A stretch of 43,951 nt of DNA from contig DIWD01000020.1 in NCBI GenBank assembly GCA_002428405.1, positions 14,553 through 58,503 on the forward strand. The letters are read 5' to 3'. Below the pieces are notes generated by a model. The model was not told where the DNA came from and made no database searches. It saw only the letters and a program-made list of their open reading frames with translations. A program made the position numbers and the translations under genes. The stretch comes from a bacterium UBA6115. Lineage in GTDB: Bacteria > Bacillota_A > Clostridia > Christensenellales > Aristaeellaceae. Of the stretch, positions 32,773 to 41,357 are shown piece by piece; positions within the stretch are counted from its first letter, which is position 1; the number at the start of each line of letters is the position of its first letter.

Positions 32773-33813
32773 TTATCTGTTCTCATCACGCATGAAGTTG
32801 GCGCGGGTCAGTTTATGCAGCACTTCAGAGTTGTCCGCCATGTTGCCCACCCCCGCTGCCGCAGTCAGCATCGGGTCGCGGGCCAGGGTGATCGGCAGGC
32901 CCAGTTCAGACGCGAGGAAACGGTCAAGGCCGTATAGCTGGGCTCCGCCGCCCATCAGGTAGATGCCCTTGCGCAGGATGTCCCCGCACAGTTCGGGCGG
33001 GGTCTTGTCCAGCACCTCTCGGATGGTCTCCAGAATCATCAGGCAAGGGCCGCGGAGAGCCTCAAAAAAGCGATTGGAAGAGATCTCCGCGGTTTGGGGA
33101 AGGCCGGTGATCAGGTCGCGCCCGCGCACCACCACCTTGCGCTCCTCTGCGACCGGGAGCGCCGCGCCCCAGTCGATCTTGATGTCCTCCGCCATCCTGT
33201 CACCGATGAGCATGTTGTGGTCGTGCTTGATGAAATCAACCAGCACCGTGTCCATCCTGATGCCGGCAGTGGGGATTGAGCGGGAGAGGACAGTGCCGCC
33301 CAGGGCGATCACGGCCACCTCTGTCGTACCGCCCCCCACATCCACAACCATGCTTCCCTCCGGCGCAAAAACCGGCAATCCGGAACCAAACGCGGAAGCG
33401 AAAGGTTTGTCAATCAGGTGGATGGCATTTTTACGCGCGCCGGCGCTGGCGGCCGCTTCCCTTATGACACGCCGCTCAACAGGGGAGACGCGGCTGGGTA
33501 CCGTAATGTAGACACGCGGCTTGATCAGGTGGGATACCCCGATGGCCTTGCGGATAAAATACCTCAGAATGGCTTCCGTCAGGTCAAAATCCTTGACGGC
33601 CCCCTCCTGCAGCGGACGCACAGCGATGTCGCCGGCACTGGTGCGCCCGACCAGCGACAGCGCGTCCTGGCCGATAGCCCTGATGGTACGGCGCTCGGAG
33701 CCGGAAACGATGAGCAATGTCGGCTCATTGATCTGAATGCCCTTGCCGCGGACGTAAACCAGGGTGTTGCTTGTCCCCAAATCAATGCCGATGTCGGGCG
33801 CGATGATGGCCAT
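32773..33813 (-). CDS. mreB: Rod shape-determining protein MreB
   Basis: MreB is the bacterial actin that guides lateral wall synthesis. The 346-residue protein has phosphate motif 1 'DIGIDLGTSNTLVYVRGKG', phosphate motif 2 'MVVDVGGGTTEVAVIALGG', the 'PTAGIRMD' segment and the adenosine motif 'IYLMGGGAQLYGLDRFLASELGLP'. Length is normal. ATG 33813 follows the maf stop with few bases between and a weak ribosome site. The order maf-mreB-mreC-mreD is common in Bacillota. Confidence 0.97.
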   Translation of the reverse strand: MAIIAPDIGIDLGTSNTLVYVRGKGIQINEPTLLIVSGSERRTIRAIGQDALSLVGRTSAGDIAVRPLQEGAVKDFDLTEAILRYFIRKAIGVSHLIKPRVYITVPSRVSPVERRVIREAAASAGARKNAIHLIDKPFASAFGSGLPVFAPEGSMVVDVGGGTTEVAVIALGGTVLSRSIPTAGIRMDTVLVDFIKHDHNMLIGDRMAEDIKIDWGAALPVAEERKVVVRGRDLITGLPQTAEISSNRFFEALRGPCLMILETIREVLDKTPPELCGDILRKGIYLMGGGAQLYGLDRFLASELGLPITLARDPMLTAAAGVGNMADNSEVLHKLTRANFMRDENR

Positions 33814-33818
33814 ATAAT

Positions 33819-34394
33819 CTATTCCCGTCTGAAAATTGGATACGCGATGTCCTGCAGCATTCTGCGGACCAGGGTTGTGGGCAGGCCGACGACGTTGGTA
33901 TAGCTCCCGGAAATCTCCTCAATAAACATGCTGCCAAGCCCCTGAATCGCATAGGCCCCCGCCTTGCCAAGGGGTTCCCCGCTCGCACAGTAAAAGGCAA
34001 TATCCTCTTGCGTCATGCGGGAAAAGAGCACGTCCGTCACGGCGGTCCCCTCCAGCAGCTTTTCTCCTGATACCAGGCACACGCCTGTATAAACCTGATG
34101 CACTTTGCCCGAGAGCAGCCTGAGCATCCGCGCAGCGTCGGTGAGGTCTTTGGGCTTGCCGAGAATCTCACTCATGGCATATACGATGGTGTCAGCAGCC
34201 AGGATAATGTCATCAGGGTATACCAGGGCGGTCGCCTGAGCTTTTTTCCGTGCGTGGAGCAGGACCACCTCGCCCGGCATGCCTTTACCGTCCTCATTCA
34301 CATCAGGACTGAACACTTCATAATCCAGCCCCATCAAGGTGAGTAATTCTTTCCGCCGCTCAGAGGAGGAGGCAAGAATCAATCGGCGCGGCAC
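33819..34394 (-). CDS. maf: Maf-family nucleoside triphosphate pyrophosphatase
   Basis: Maf enzymes hydrolyse dTTP, UTP or modified nucleotides to monophosphates and have been linked to septum control. The 191-residue protein begins 'LILASSSERRKELL', then 'IILAADTIVYAMSEILGKP', 'TGVCLVSGEKLL' and 'CASGEPLGKAGAYAIQGLGSMFIEEISGSYTNVVGLP', all family hallmarks; the pattern is closest to the dTTP/UTP type. The start is GTG 34394 with AAGGAGGGG eight bases upstream. It is the first gene of the mre operon. Confidence 0.93.
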   Translation of the reverse strand: MPRRLILASSSERRKELLTLMGLDYEVFSPDVNEDGKGMPGEVVLLHARKKAQATALVYPDDIILAADTIVYAMSEILGKPKDLTDAARMLRLLSGKVHQVYTGVCLVSGEKLLEGTAVTDVLFSRMTQEDIAFYCASGEPLGKAGAYAIQGLGSMFIEEISGSYTNVVGLPTTLVRRMLQDIAYPIFRRE

Positions 34395-34423
34395 AAGGCC
34401 CCTCCTTTCGGGGTGGTTTGATT

Positions 34424-34432
34424 AGTATAGCA
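34424..34432 (-). promoter_or_regulatory. Extended -10 promoter of the maf-mre operon
   Basis: On the minus strand TGCTATACT (hexamer 34424-34429) is an extended -10 site about 30 bases before the maf start. No good -35 hexamer is seen at 16-18 bases. Together with the preceding gap after tatD it marks the likely head of the operon that runs to rodA. Confidence 0.5.
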
Positions 34433-34498
34433 TAGAATGAAGCAGAATGTTCTTATCTTTTTAACAATACTCATAACTTCGACACAATATGGAAACAG

Positions 34499-35308
34499 TC
34501 AGACGAGGCTCTGCGAGCCGGCCGGAATGGGGATATCAAACAGGTTACAGGCGTTTTTCAGGGTCAGTTCGGCCATTGCCGCACAGCTCACCCCGAGCAG
34601 TTCCGCCAGGACCCGGCAGACTTCCCGGACCTTTGAGGGATCGTTCCTTTTGCCCCTGAAAGGCTCCGGGGCAAGATAAGGGCTGTCGGTCTCAATCAGC
34701 AGCCGGTCAGCCTGGACCGCCTGCGCCGCCAGGCGCAGTTTCCCGGCATTCTTAAACGTCACGGAGCCAGCGAAGGAGATATAAAAACCGAGGCGCTGGT
34801 ATTCCACTGCGCTTTCAGCGCTTCCCGAGAAGCAGTGCAGCACGCCTTTGGGCAGTTTTCCAGCGCGTGACCCCAGGATATCCAGCATCGCGCCGTGCGC
34901 TTCACGCACGTGCAGCACGACCGGCAGGTTTTTTTTGTATGCCATGTCCAACTGGCGCAGAAGCACCCTTTCCTGCGTCATACGCGGAGAAAAGTCATAA
35001 TGAAAATCAAGCCCGATCTCACCCAGCGCGCGTACCTTCCGGGCATTCAACAGCTTTTCTATTTCAAGAAAGTCCTCTTCCTCTGCCTTTGAAGCCTCAT
35101 GCGGGTGGATCCCCGCGGCAGCCCAGATAAAAGGCCACCGCTCTGCCAGCGTCAGGGAAGCCTTTGAGGTCGTCACATCGCTGCCGCAGCTGAGACATGC
35201 GAAAACACCCTGGTCCGGCAAGCCGGCAATCAACTCATCCCGGTCATCGTCAAACCGGGTATCGTCCAGGTGGCAGTGGGAATCAAACAGCAATGCGGTG
35301 ACACTCAA
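34499..35308 (-). CDS. tatD: TatD-family metal-dependent deoxyribonuclease
   Basis: TatD enzymes are TIM-barrel hydrolases with 3'-5' exonuclease or related DNA/RNA trimming activity. The 269-residue protein has H11-C-H13 in DSHCHLDD, 'AAGIHPHEA', 'GEIGLDFHYDF', 'VVLHVREAH', 'VLHCFSGS' and 'LLIETDSPYLAPEPFRGKRNDP', all metal-ligand or family motifs. The likely start is TTG 35308, overlapping the metG stop as TTGA; TTG 35293 is an alternative close to the first motif. metG-tatD is a common pairing in Bacillota. Confidence 0.95.
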   Translation of the reverse strand: MSVTALLFDSHCHLDDTRFDDDRDELIAGLPDQGVFACLSCGSDVTTSKASLTLAERWPFIWAAAGIHPHEASKAEEEDFLEIEKLLNARKVRALGEIGLDFHYDFSPRMTQERVLLRQLDMAYKKNLPVVLHVREAHGAMLDILGSRAGKLPKGVLHCFSGSAESAVEYQRLGFYISFAGSVTFKNAGKLRLAAQAVQADRLLIETDSPYLAPEPFRGKRNDPSKVREVCRVLAELLGVSCAAMAELTLKNACNLFDIPIPAGSQSLV

Positions 35309-37278
35309 GAGATGTCAGCCCCGTCTGAGATATCCCCGTCCACCATGAGCAGCTTCAATGCGCTTCCGTCCTCTTCTGCCGCGCACAGGAGCATCCCCTG
35401 GGATTGCACTCCCCTGATACTCCTGGGCGCCAGGTTGGAAAGCAGCACCAGCTGCCTGCCCACAAGCGTCTCAGGCTGATAATGTTCAGCGATACCGGAC
35501 AGCACCGTTCTCTCCTCATCCCCCACACTTAAGCGGAACTTGAGCAGCTTATCGCTTTTTTCCAATTTTTCGCAGCTCAGCACGCGCGCGACGCGCAGAC
35601 GGATTTTCTGAAAATCCTCAATCGCGATGGTTTCCGGTTCTTCCTGTCCCTTTTCCTGTTCCTGAGCAGCGGGAATCGTTTTTCCCGCGGCCAGCTCCAG
35701 CTCGTTTTCCGCCTCCAGCTTCGGCAGGTCCGCAGCAATATCGATGCGCGGGAATACTGCTTCAGCTTTCATGACGCGCTGCCCCGCGGGCGTCCCGCCA
35801 AAGGCGGAAAGTGACTCCCAGGTTTTCAGCCGCTCATCCGTAACGCCAAGCTGCGTGAATATCCTCAAATGCGCTCCGGGCATGACAGGCGAAATGAGCA
35901 CTGTGGCAAAGCGCAGGCTTTCCGCCAGGATATACAGCACCGTCGCGAGCCTTTCCCGCCCGTTTTCCGTTCTTCCCAGCACCCAGGGCTGCGTTTCATC
36001 GATGTAGCGGTTACACGCGCCGATCACCTTCCAGATTTCGCCCAGGGCCTGTGAAAACTGCAGCGCGTTCATCCACTCCTCAACCTTCCCGGGCAGCGCT
36101 TCTGTCAAAGCGATGAGCGCTTTGTCCCCTTCCTCCAAGGGGCCCGGCGCGCGCACCACGCCCCCGAAATATTTCTCGATCATCGCGGTGGTCCGGCTGA
36201 GCAGGTTGCCCAGGTCATTGGCCAGGTCGGAGTTGATGCGCTTCATCATGGCCTCGTTGGTATAATTGCCGTCAGCGCCAAAGGGCATTTCGCGCATCAG
36301 GTAGTAGCGCAGCGCGTCGGCTCCGTAGCGCGCAACCACCGGGCGGGGATAAACGACATTGCCTTTTGACTTGGACATCTTGTCGTTGTTGAACAGCAGC
36401 CAACCATGAGCGAATACCTGGCGGGGAAGCGGCAGCTCCAGAGCGTGCAGCATGATCGGCCAGTATATGGTATGGAAGCGCACGATTTCCTTGCCGACCA
36501 GGTGGACATCAGCCGGCCAGAAAGCACGCATCAGGCTGTCATCCTCCGACAGGTATCCCAGCGCGGTGATGTAATTGCTCAGCGCGTCGATCCAGACATA
36601 GATCACGTGCTCCGGATCAAAATCAACCGGCACACCCCATTTGAAGGAAGTGCGGCTGACCGATAGATCCTGAAGTCCCGGACGCAGGAAATTCTGGAGC
36701 ATCTCATTGGCGCGGGAAGGCGGCTGGATAAAGTCCGGATGCTCCTCTATATAGCGGATGAGCCAGTCCTGGTACCTGCTCATGCGGAAGAAGTAGCTCT
36801 CCTCGCGCACCAGCTCGGTCCCTCTGCCGCAGTCCGGGCAAAGGTTTCCCTCCTTCAACTGGCTTGGGGTCCAGAAAGCTTCACACTGGGCGCAGTACTG
36901 CCCCTCATAGGATCCTTTGTAGATGTCCCCCTGGTCGAAAAACTTCCTGAAGATTTTCTGCACCGAGCGTTCATGGCGGGGATCGGTGGTGCGGATAAAA
37001 TCATCATATTCAATATCCATCAGTTTCCAGACATCTTTGGTATCCTTGACGATCCCGTCAACAAAGGCCTGCGGATCCATGCCCGCTTCCTCTGCACGGC
37101 GCTCTATTTTCTGGCCATGCTCGTCTGTGCCGGTGAGGAAATAGGTCCTATACCCGGTCAGCCGCTTAAACCGCTTCATGACGTCCGCGGCGACGGTCGT
37201 GTAGGTATGCCCGATATGCATATGCCCGCTGGGATAATAGATGGGCGTGGTGATGTAATACGTTTTTTGTTCCTGCAT
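35305..37278 (-). CDS. metG: Methionyl-tRNA synthetase
   Basis: MetG charges initiator and elongator tRNA-Met. The 657-residue class I enzyme has the HIGH-type motif 'HMHIGHTYT', a zinc knuckle (CAQCEAFW through CPDCGRG), the 'KMSKSKGN' loop, the anticodon-binding helical domain, and a C-terminal tRNA-binding OB domain starting 'FQKIRLRVARVLSCEKLEKSDKLLK'. The frame is open 55 codons upstream, but ATG 37278 is right: GGGGGGAAG precedes it, and a consensus promoter inside the extension starts transcription about 18 bases before it. Confidence 0.97.
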   Translation of the reverse strand: MQEQKTYYITTPIYYPSGHMHIGHTYTTVAADVMKRFKRLTGYRTYFLTGTDEHGQKIERRAEEAGMDPQAFVDGIVKDTKDVWKLMDIEYDDFIRTTDPRHERSVQKIFRKFFDQGDIYKGSYEGQYCAQCEAFWTPSQLKEGNLCPDCGRGTELVREESYFFRMSRYQDWLIRYIEEHPDFIQPPSRANEMLQNFLRPGLQDLSVSRTSFKWGVPVDFDPEHVIYVWIDALSNYITALGYLSEDDSLMRAFWPADVHLVGKEIVRFHTIYWPIMLHALELPLPRQVFAHGWLLFNNDKMSKSKGNVVYPRPVVARYGADALRYYLMREMPFGADGNYTNEAMMKRINSDLANDLGNLLSRTTAMIEKYFGGVVRAPGPLEEGDKALIALTEALPGKVEEWMNALQFSQALGEIWKVIGACNRYIDETQPWVLGRTENGRERLATVLYILAESLRFATVLISPVMPGAHLRIFTQLGVTDERLKTWESLSAFGGTPAGQRVMKAEAVFPRIDIAADLPKLEAENELELAAGKTIPAAQEQEKGQEEPETIAIEDFQKIRLRVARVLSCEKLEKSDKLLKFRLSVGDEERTVLSGIAEHYQPETLVGRQLVLLSNLAPRSIRGVQSQGMLLCAAEEDGSALKLLMVDGDISDGADIS

Positions 37279-37302
37279 CTGCGCTTCCCCCCTGTCTGCG
37301 TC

Positions 37303-37331
37303 ATTATAGGGGGTTCCAATATACCGGTCAA
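37303..37331 (-). promoter_or_regulatory. Promoter of metG-tatD
   Basis: On the minus strand TTGACC (37326-37331), exactly 17 bases, and TATAAT (37303-37308) form one of the best sigma-A promoters in the window. The short leader leaves no room for a T-box. Confidence 0.85.
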
Positions 37332-37334
37332 GGC

Positions 37335-37376
37335 AAAAGCCCAAAAGAACAGGCGCTGGATTTGTCTCCGGCGCCT
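37335..37376 (-). terminator. Terminator of the ctsR-clpC operon
   Basis: AGGCGC (37371-37376 region on the transcribed strand) pairs with GCGCCT (37351-37356), with an inner GGA/TCC stem and one mismatch, followed by GTTCTTTTGGGCTTTT. It lies between the clpC stop and the metG promoter. Confidence 0.65.
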
Positions 37377-37399
37377 TGATGATGACGGGTCCTCTCTTT

Positions 37400-39853
37400 T
37401 TAGGTGACCGGCTGAATGCTTTGCAGGTCCGCGGTTTTTTCAAATCCAGCGTTCAAAACAATGAAGGCAAGCTTGCCATCCTGCACACGCATGACGACCT
37501 TGTCGCCTGCCTTGAGGGTTCCGGAGACAATCTGCTCGCTCAGCGCGTCTTCAACCATGCGCTGGATGGCGCGGCGCAGCGGCCTCGCACCGTATTGCGG
37601 GTCGAATCCAGCCTTTGCCAGCAGGCTGACGGCGTCGGGCTCAAAGCTCAGATCGATCGCCTTTTCACGCATCCGCCTGATGATGGTATCCAGCATCAGC
37701 AGGGCAATCCGGGCAATCTGCGCGTCGCTGAGCGGATGGAACACCATGATCTCATCCACCCGGTTTAAAAACTCAGGCCTGAAGACGCGTTTGATTTCAT
37801 CAAGGATCCGGTTCTTCATCTCATCATAACCCATCTCAGAACCCGGTCCGGAGCCGCCGAAACCCAGCGGGCGTCCGGCAACGAGCTGCTGTGCGCCGGC
37901 GTTGGAGGTCATTACAATGATGCAGTTTTTAAAGCTGGTCACCCGGCCCATGTTATCCGTGAGCCTGCCGTCTTCCAGGATTTGAAGCAGCATATTGAAC
38001 ACATCCGGATGCGCCTTCTCTATCTCATCAAAGAGGACAACGGAGTAAGGCTTGCGGCGGACCAGCTCAGTCAGCTGCCCACCTTCCTCAAAACCGACAT
38101 AGCCGGGGGGCGAGCCAACCATCCTGGATACAGTGTGTTTTTCCATATATTCGCTCATATCCAGGCGGATGAGGGCGTCCTCATCGCCGAACATTGCCTC
38201 GCCCAGCGCGCGGCACAACTCTGTTTTCCCTACGCCGGTGGGCCCCAGGAAGATGAAAGAGCCAATGGGGCGTTTGGGATCCTGAAGCCCGGCGCGCGCC
38301 CGCCGGATGGCCCGGCTGACCGCGGTGACAGCCTCCTCCTGCCCTATGACACGCTGATGAAGCGTTTCTTCCAGCTGCATCAGGCGCTCGCTTTCAATCA
38401 TTGTCATGCGCTGCACCGGAATGCCGGTCCAGCCTGCTACCACAGCGGCAATGTCATCCACGGTCACTTCCGGCATATTCTGGCTGTGGTCGTCTTCCCA
38501 AAGCCTGCGCCGCAAACTGATATCTTCCCTCATCCTTCTTTCACTGTCGCGCAGGTCAGCGGCCTTTTCATAGTCCTGCTGTGAAATGGCGGCGCGCTTA
38601 TCAGCGACAATGCCTTCCAGTTTGTGTTCCTTTTCCTTGATTTCCAAGGGAATTGACGAGGTCTTCAGCCTGACCCGGGAGGCCGCTTCATCCATGACAT
38701 CCACTGCCTTGTCCGGCAGGAAACGGTCAGAAATGTATCGCGCTGAAAGATCCACGGCGGATGACAGCGCTTCATCCGTCAGCCTGACATGGTGGTGCGC
38801 TTCATAGTTCGGCCGGAGGCCTTTAAGGATATCCAATGACCTATCATTGTCCGGCTCATCCACCATCACCGGCTGGAAGCGCCGGGTAAGGGCGGAGTCC
38901 TTCTCGATGTGCTTGCGGTAATCCTCCAGGGTCGTCGCCCCGATACACTGAAGTTCCCCGCGCGCCAGCGCTGGCTTGAGGATGCCTGCCGCATCAATGG
39001 AGCCTTCGGCCTTGCCTGCGCCTATGATATTCTGCAGCTCGTCAATGAACAGGATGATGGAAGGGTCGCCCTGGATTTCATTGACGACGTCTTTCATCCG
39101 CTCCTCAAACTCGCCCCGGTATTTCGTGCCGGCTATGAGGCTGCCGATGTCCAGTGAAAGCAGGCGCTTTCCCGCCAATGTGTCGGGGACATCATCCCTG
39201 GCGATGCGCTGGGCCAAGCCTTCCACAACCGCGCTCTTACCCACCCCGGGCGCTCCGATGAGCACCGGGTTGTTCTTGGTGCGGCGGGAGAGGATCTGCG
39301 TCATGCGCTCGATTTCCTTCTCGCGTCCGATGACCGGGTCCAGTTTCCCCTGCCTGGCCATACTGGTCAGGTCGCGGCTGTTTTTTTCCAGCGTGCTTTT
39401 GGCGCTGCCGGTCTCCTCAACATTGTCTGAAATCGCTTCTTCCGCTTCTATCTTCAACGCCTCAACATCGCAGCCGAAAACGGTGAGGATGCGAACCGCC
39501 ACTGAATCCTTTTCCCCCAGGAGGACCTTCCAAAGCAGGATGGGTTTCACCGGTGCTCCCTGGTTTTTCTGCGCGTAGGAAAGCGCTTCGTCCAGCACCT
39601 TTTTCATCCTGGGCGTGAGTTCCAATACCTTGGGAGGCATCTGTCCGGATGCGGAAAGCTGGCGGACCGCCTCCTGAACGGAATCCAGGCTGACAGAATC
39701 CGGCAGGCCCGGCAGGTCATCAGCCGCGCGGGCCAAAAGGCCGATGAGCAGATGCTCCGTGCCCCAGAAGCGGTGCCTGAGGTTGATGGCGCTTTGCTGC
39801 GCATAGTCGAGCACTTGCTTGGCCTTGGGGTCGAATTTACCGAAAATGGGCAT
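37400..39853 (-). CDS. clpC: Clp protease ATPase subunit ClpC
   Basis: ClpC is the AAA+ unfoldase that feeds ClpP and, in Bacillota, works with McsA/McsB. The 817-residue protein has the Clp N-terminal repeat domain (~1-145), the first AAA domain with 'GAPGVGKSAVVEG', a middle UVR/coiled-coil region ('VADKRAAISQQDYEKAADLRDSE'), the second AAA domain with 'GPTGVGKTELCRALGE' and 'VVLFDEIEKAHPDVFN', and the D2-small domain. Length is normal. ATG 39853 follows the mcsB stop by one base with AGGAGG upstream. It is the last gene of the CtsR-controlled operon. Confidence 0.97.
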   Translation of the reverse strand: MPIFGKFDPKAKQVLDYAQQSAINLRHRFWGTEHLLIGLLARAADDLPGLPDSVSLDSVQEAVRQLSASGQMPPKVLELTPRMKKVLDEALSYAQKNQGAPVKPILLWKVLLGEKDSVAVRILTVFGCDVEALKIEAEEAISDNVEETGSAKSTLEKNSRDLTSMARQGKLDPVIGREKEIERMTQILSRRTKNNPVLIGAPGVGKSAVVEGLAQRIARDDVPDTLAGKRLLSLDIGSLIAGTKYRGEFEERMKDVVNEIQGDPSIILFIDELQNIIGAGKAEGSIDAAGILKPALARGELQCIGATTLEDYRKHIEKDSALTRRFQPVMVDEPDNDRSLDILKGLRPNYEAHHHVRLTDEALSSAVDLSARYISDRFLPDKAVDVMDEAASRVRLKTSSIPLEIKEKEHKLEGIVADKRAAISQQDYEKAADLRDSERRMREDISLRRRLWEDDHSQNMPEVTVDDIAAVVAGWTGIPVQRMTMIESERLMQLEETLHQRVIGQEEAVTAVSRAIRRARAGLQDPKRPIGSFIFLGPTGVGKTELCRALGEAMFGDEDALIRLDMSEYMEKHTVSRMVGSPPGYVGFEEGGQLTELVRRKPYSVVLFDEIEKAHPDVFNMLLQILEDGRLTDNMGRVTSFKNCIIVMTSNAGAQQLVAGRPLGFGGSGPGSEMGYDEMKNRILDEIKRVFRPEFLNRVDEIMVFHPLSDAQIARIALLMLDTIIRRMREKAIDLSFEPDAVSLLAKAGFDPQYGARPLRRAIQRMVEDALSEQIVSGTLKAGDKVVMRVQDGKLAFIVLNAGFEKTADLQSIQPVT

Positions 39854-39854
39854 C

Positions 39855-40835
39855 TTATCCTCCTGTCAAAGCCTGGCGAACCCTGTCCGCGCGGCGGTAA
39901 GGAATGGTCTTTGGTTCAACGCCTTCCTTGAAAAAGGCGCTGTCCCGCGCTAAACCCAGCAGGTCATCAGCCTGTTTAAGGGACAGAGGCAGTACTCCTG
40001 CCGCGGCACCCAGGCGAATGCCGCTCCACAGGTTGAGAAAGTCGTTTGAGCTCAGGCGTCGGGCACAGCCCAATATTCCATAGGAGCGCCATACCTGATC
40101 AAGTACGCCTGACATCTTTTGCCCGTCAAGCGCTTTATCACGAAGGATCTTTTCCTTCGCGTCCAGCTTCTCGCCGCACTGATGGACCATTGAGAGAATT
40201 TCCTCGTCGCGCAATCCATGGCTGGATGCGTTGCTGATCAGGAAGAGCCGGGCTGGATTGCGCCCCTCAAGAGCGTTCAGGGGTTTGAGAGTACAGCGGT
40301 CCTCCTTGAGCAAAGCATCTGTCAACGAGGGGATTTGCCTGAGAAAGCTGAGCATCGGAAGATGCAGGACAAGGGTCATGTGCAGGCCGCTCCCTGCCAG
40401 AACGGGTCTGTAGGACAGGTAATCAAAATGCCCGTTTTGCGCGAAGGGGTGTTTTTCATCTGCCATATCCCGTTCAAGCGCGCGCACCCGGCTGACCAGC
40501 ACAGAAGCCTCTTCAGGGTCCCCGCATGCCTTGAGCAGCAGGTGCTCCTCGATGTTGATTGCGGCGTAAGTCTTTTCCTCCTCATTTGCTGCCAGCGCAG
40601 CAGATGTCAGGTTTTGAAAAGTCGGAGGCAGGAGGGCTTCCTCAAGGAAAGGAGAATCTGGCCCCGCACCCTTTCCAGGTTCCAGGATTTCAAATCCTCC
40701 GCGCATCAGCGCAATCCGGGACAGGCTTCGGCGCTTGCTTTTTTCCAGGTCTTCCGCGCTGTCCTGAGGACAAAAGCGCAGATCCCCATAGTTCCTTCTC
40801 AGGGACACTTCGGCGATAAGATAGCTTTGCGCCAT
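39855..40835 (-). CDS. mcsB: McsB-like protein, catalytically degenerate arginine kinase homologue
   Basis: McsB normally phosphorylates arginines to mark proteins for ClpCP. This 326-residue protein aligns over its length by position and by 'INIEEHLLL', 'LHLPMLSFLRQIP', 'LFLISNASSHG', 'WRSYGILGCARRLSSNDFLNLWSGIRLGAAAGVLP'. The enzyme signatures are lost: the ATP-binding SSRxRLARN segment reads AEVSLRRN, the catalytic-cysteine loop 'SCPTN.GTGmR' reads SYRPVLAGSGLH (no cysteine), and the RGxYGEGSEA loop is absent. It is therefore probably a pseudokinase kept for its adaptor role between McsA, ClpC and CtsR. ATG 40835 starts three bases after the mcsA stop. Confidence 0.85.
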   Translation of the reverse strand: MAQSYLIAEVSLRRNYGDLRFCPQDSAEDLEKSKRRSLSRIALMRGGFEILEPGKGAGPDSPFLEEALLPPTFQNLTSAALAANEEEKTYAAINIEEHLLLKACGDPEEASVLVSRVRALERDMADEKHPFAQNGHFDYLSYRPVLAGSGLHMTLVLHLPMLSFLRQIPSLTDALLKEDRCTLKPLNALEGRNPARLFLISNASSHGLRDEEILSMVHQCGEKLDAKEKILRDKALDGQKMSGVLDQVWRSYGILGCARRLSSNDFLNLWSGIRLGAAAGVLPLSLKQADDLLGLARDSAFFKEGVEPKTIPYRRADRVRQALTGG

Positions 40836-40838
40836 TGT

Positions 40839-41339
40839 TTAGCTTTGCTCCCCCATGCCGGAGGCAAGGGACTGTATCTGATTGCGCAGCAAGGCCGCCT
40901 CCTCAAAGTCCTCACGGATGACAGCTTGCAGCAGGCTGTACTTCAGTTCGCGGATAAAGTCTCCCTCAGCCGCCTGGGCGGCGGAGCTGGTTTCTTTCAT
41001 GCTTCCCTGCGGCAAGTCCATATTAAAATGCTCAGCCAGCTCATCCTCCATCGCGTGATAGCAGGTTGCGCAGCCAGCCATGGTGCTTTCATCCAGATGA
41101 GAGAAGGGACGCCCGCATTCCGCACAGATGAATCGCGGCATTTCCACCCTTGATTCTTCTTTTACAGCGGCTTCTTCAACCTGTTCCGGCCTGAAACCCA
41201 AAGACATGAACATCTTCATCATTTCCTGCTGCATAGTGTGCGCGCATTCCATGCACATCGCCCTGGTGGCGACCTGGCCGCCGGTCACGGTCTTAAATAT
41301 AATATCCGCGTTCTTTTTATGGCAAACTTCACAAATCAT
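40839..41339 (-). CDS. mcsA: McsA, zinc-binding activator of McsB
   Basis: McsA activates McsB and takes part in control of CtsR. The 166-residue protein has two double-CxxC zinc modules (C3/C6 with C29/C32; C72/C75 with C90/C93) and a C-terminal UVR motif ('LKYSLLQAVIREDFEEAALLRNQI') that contacts Clp ATPases. Length and order are as in other Bacillota. ATG 41339 has AAGGAGGAG directly upstream. Its conservation, with all eight cysteines, argues that the operon is still functional although its McsB partner has decayed. Confidence 0.93.
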   Translation of the reverse strand: MICEVCHKKNADIIFKTVTGGQVATRAMCMECAHTMQQEMMKMFMSLGFRPEQVEEAAVKEESRVEMPRFICAECGRPFSHLDESTMAGCATCYHAMEDELAEHFNMDLPQGSMKETSSAAQAAEGDFIRELKYSLLQAVIREDFEEAALLRNQIQSLASGMGEQS

Positions 41340-41357
41340 ATCTCCTCCTTGCCTTTC

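Noticed and set aside
37279..37399. A T-box leader upstream of metG
   Set aside because: The promoter lies about 25 bases before the start codon, leaving no room for a T-box structure.
37279..37443. A 55-codon N-terminal extension of MetG
   Set aside because: It contains the metG promoter and part of the clpC terminator; the family start and ribosome site are at 37278.
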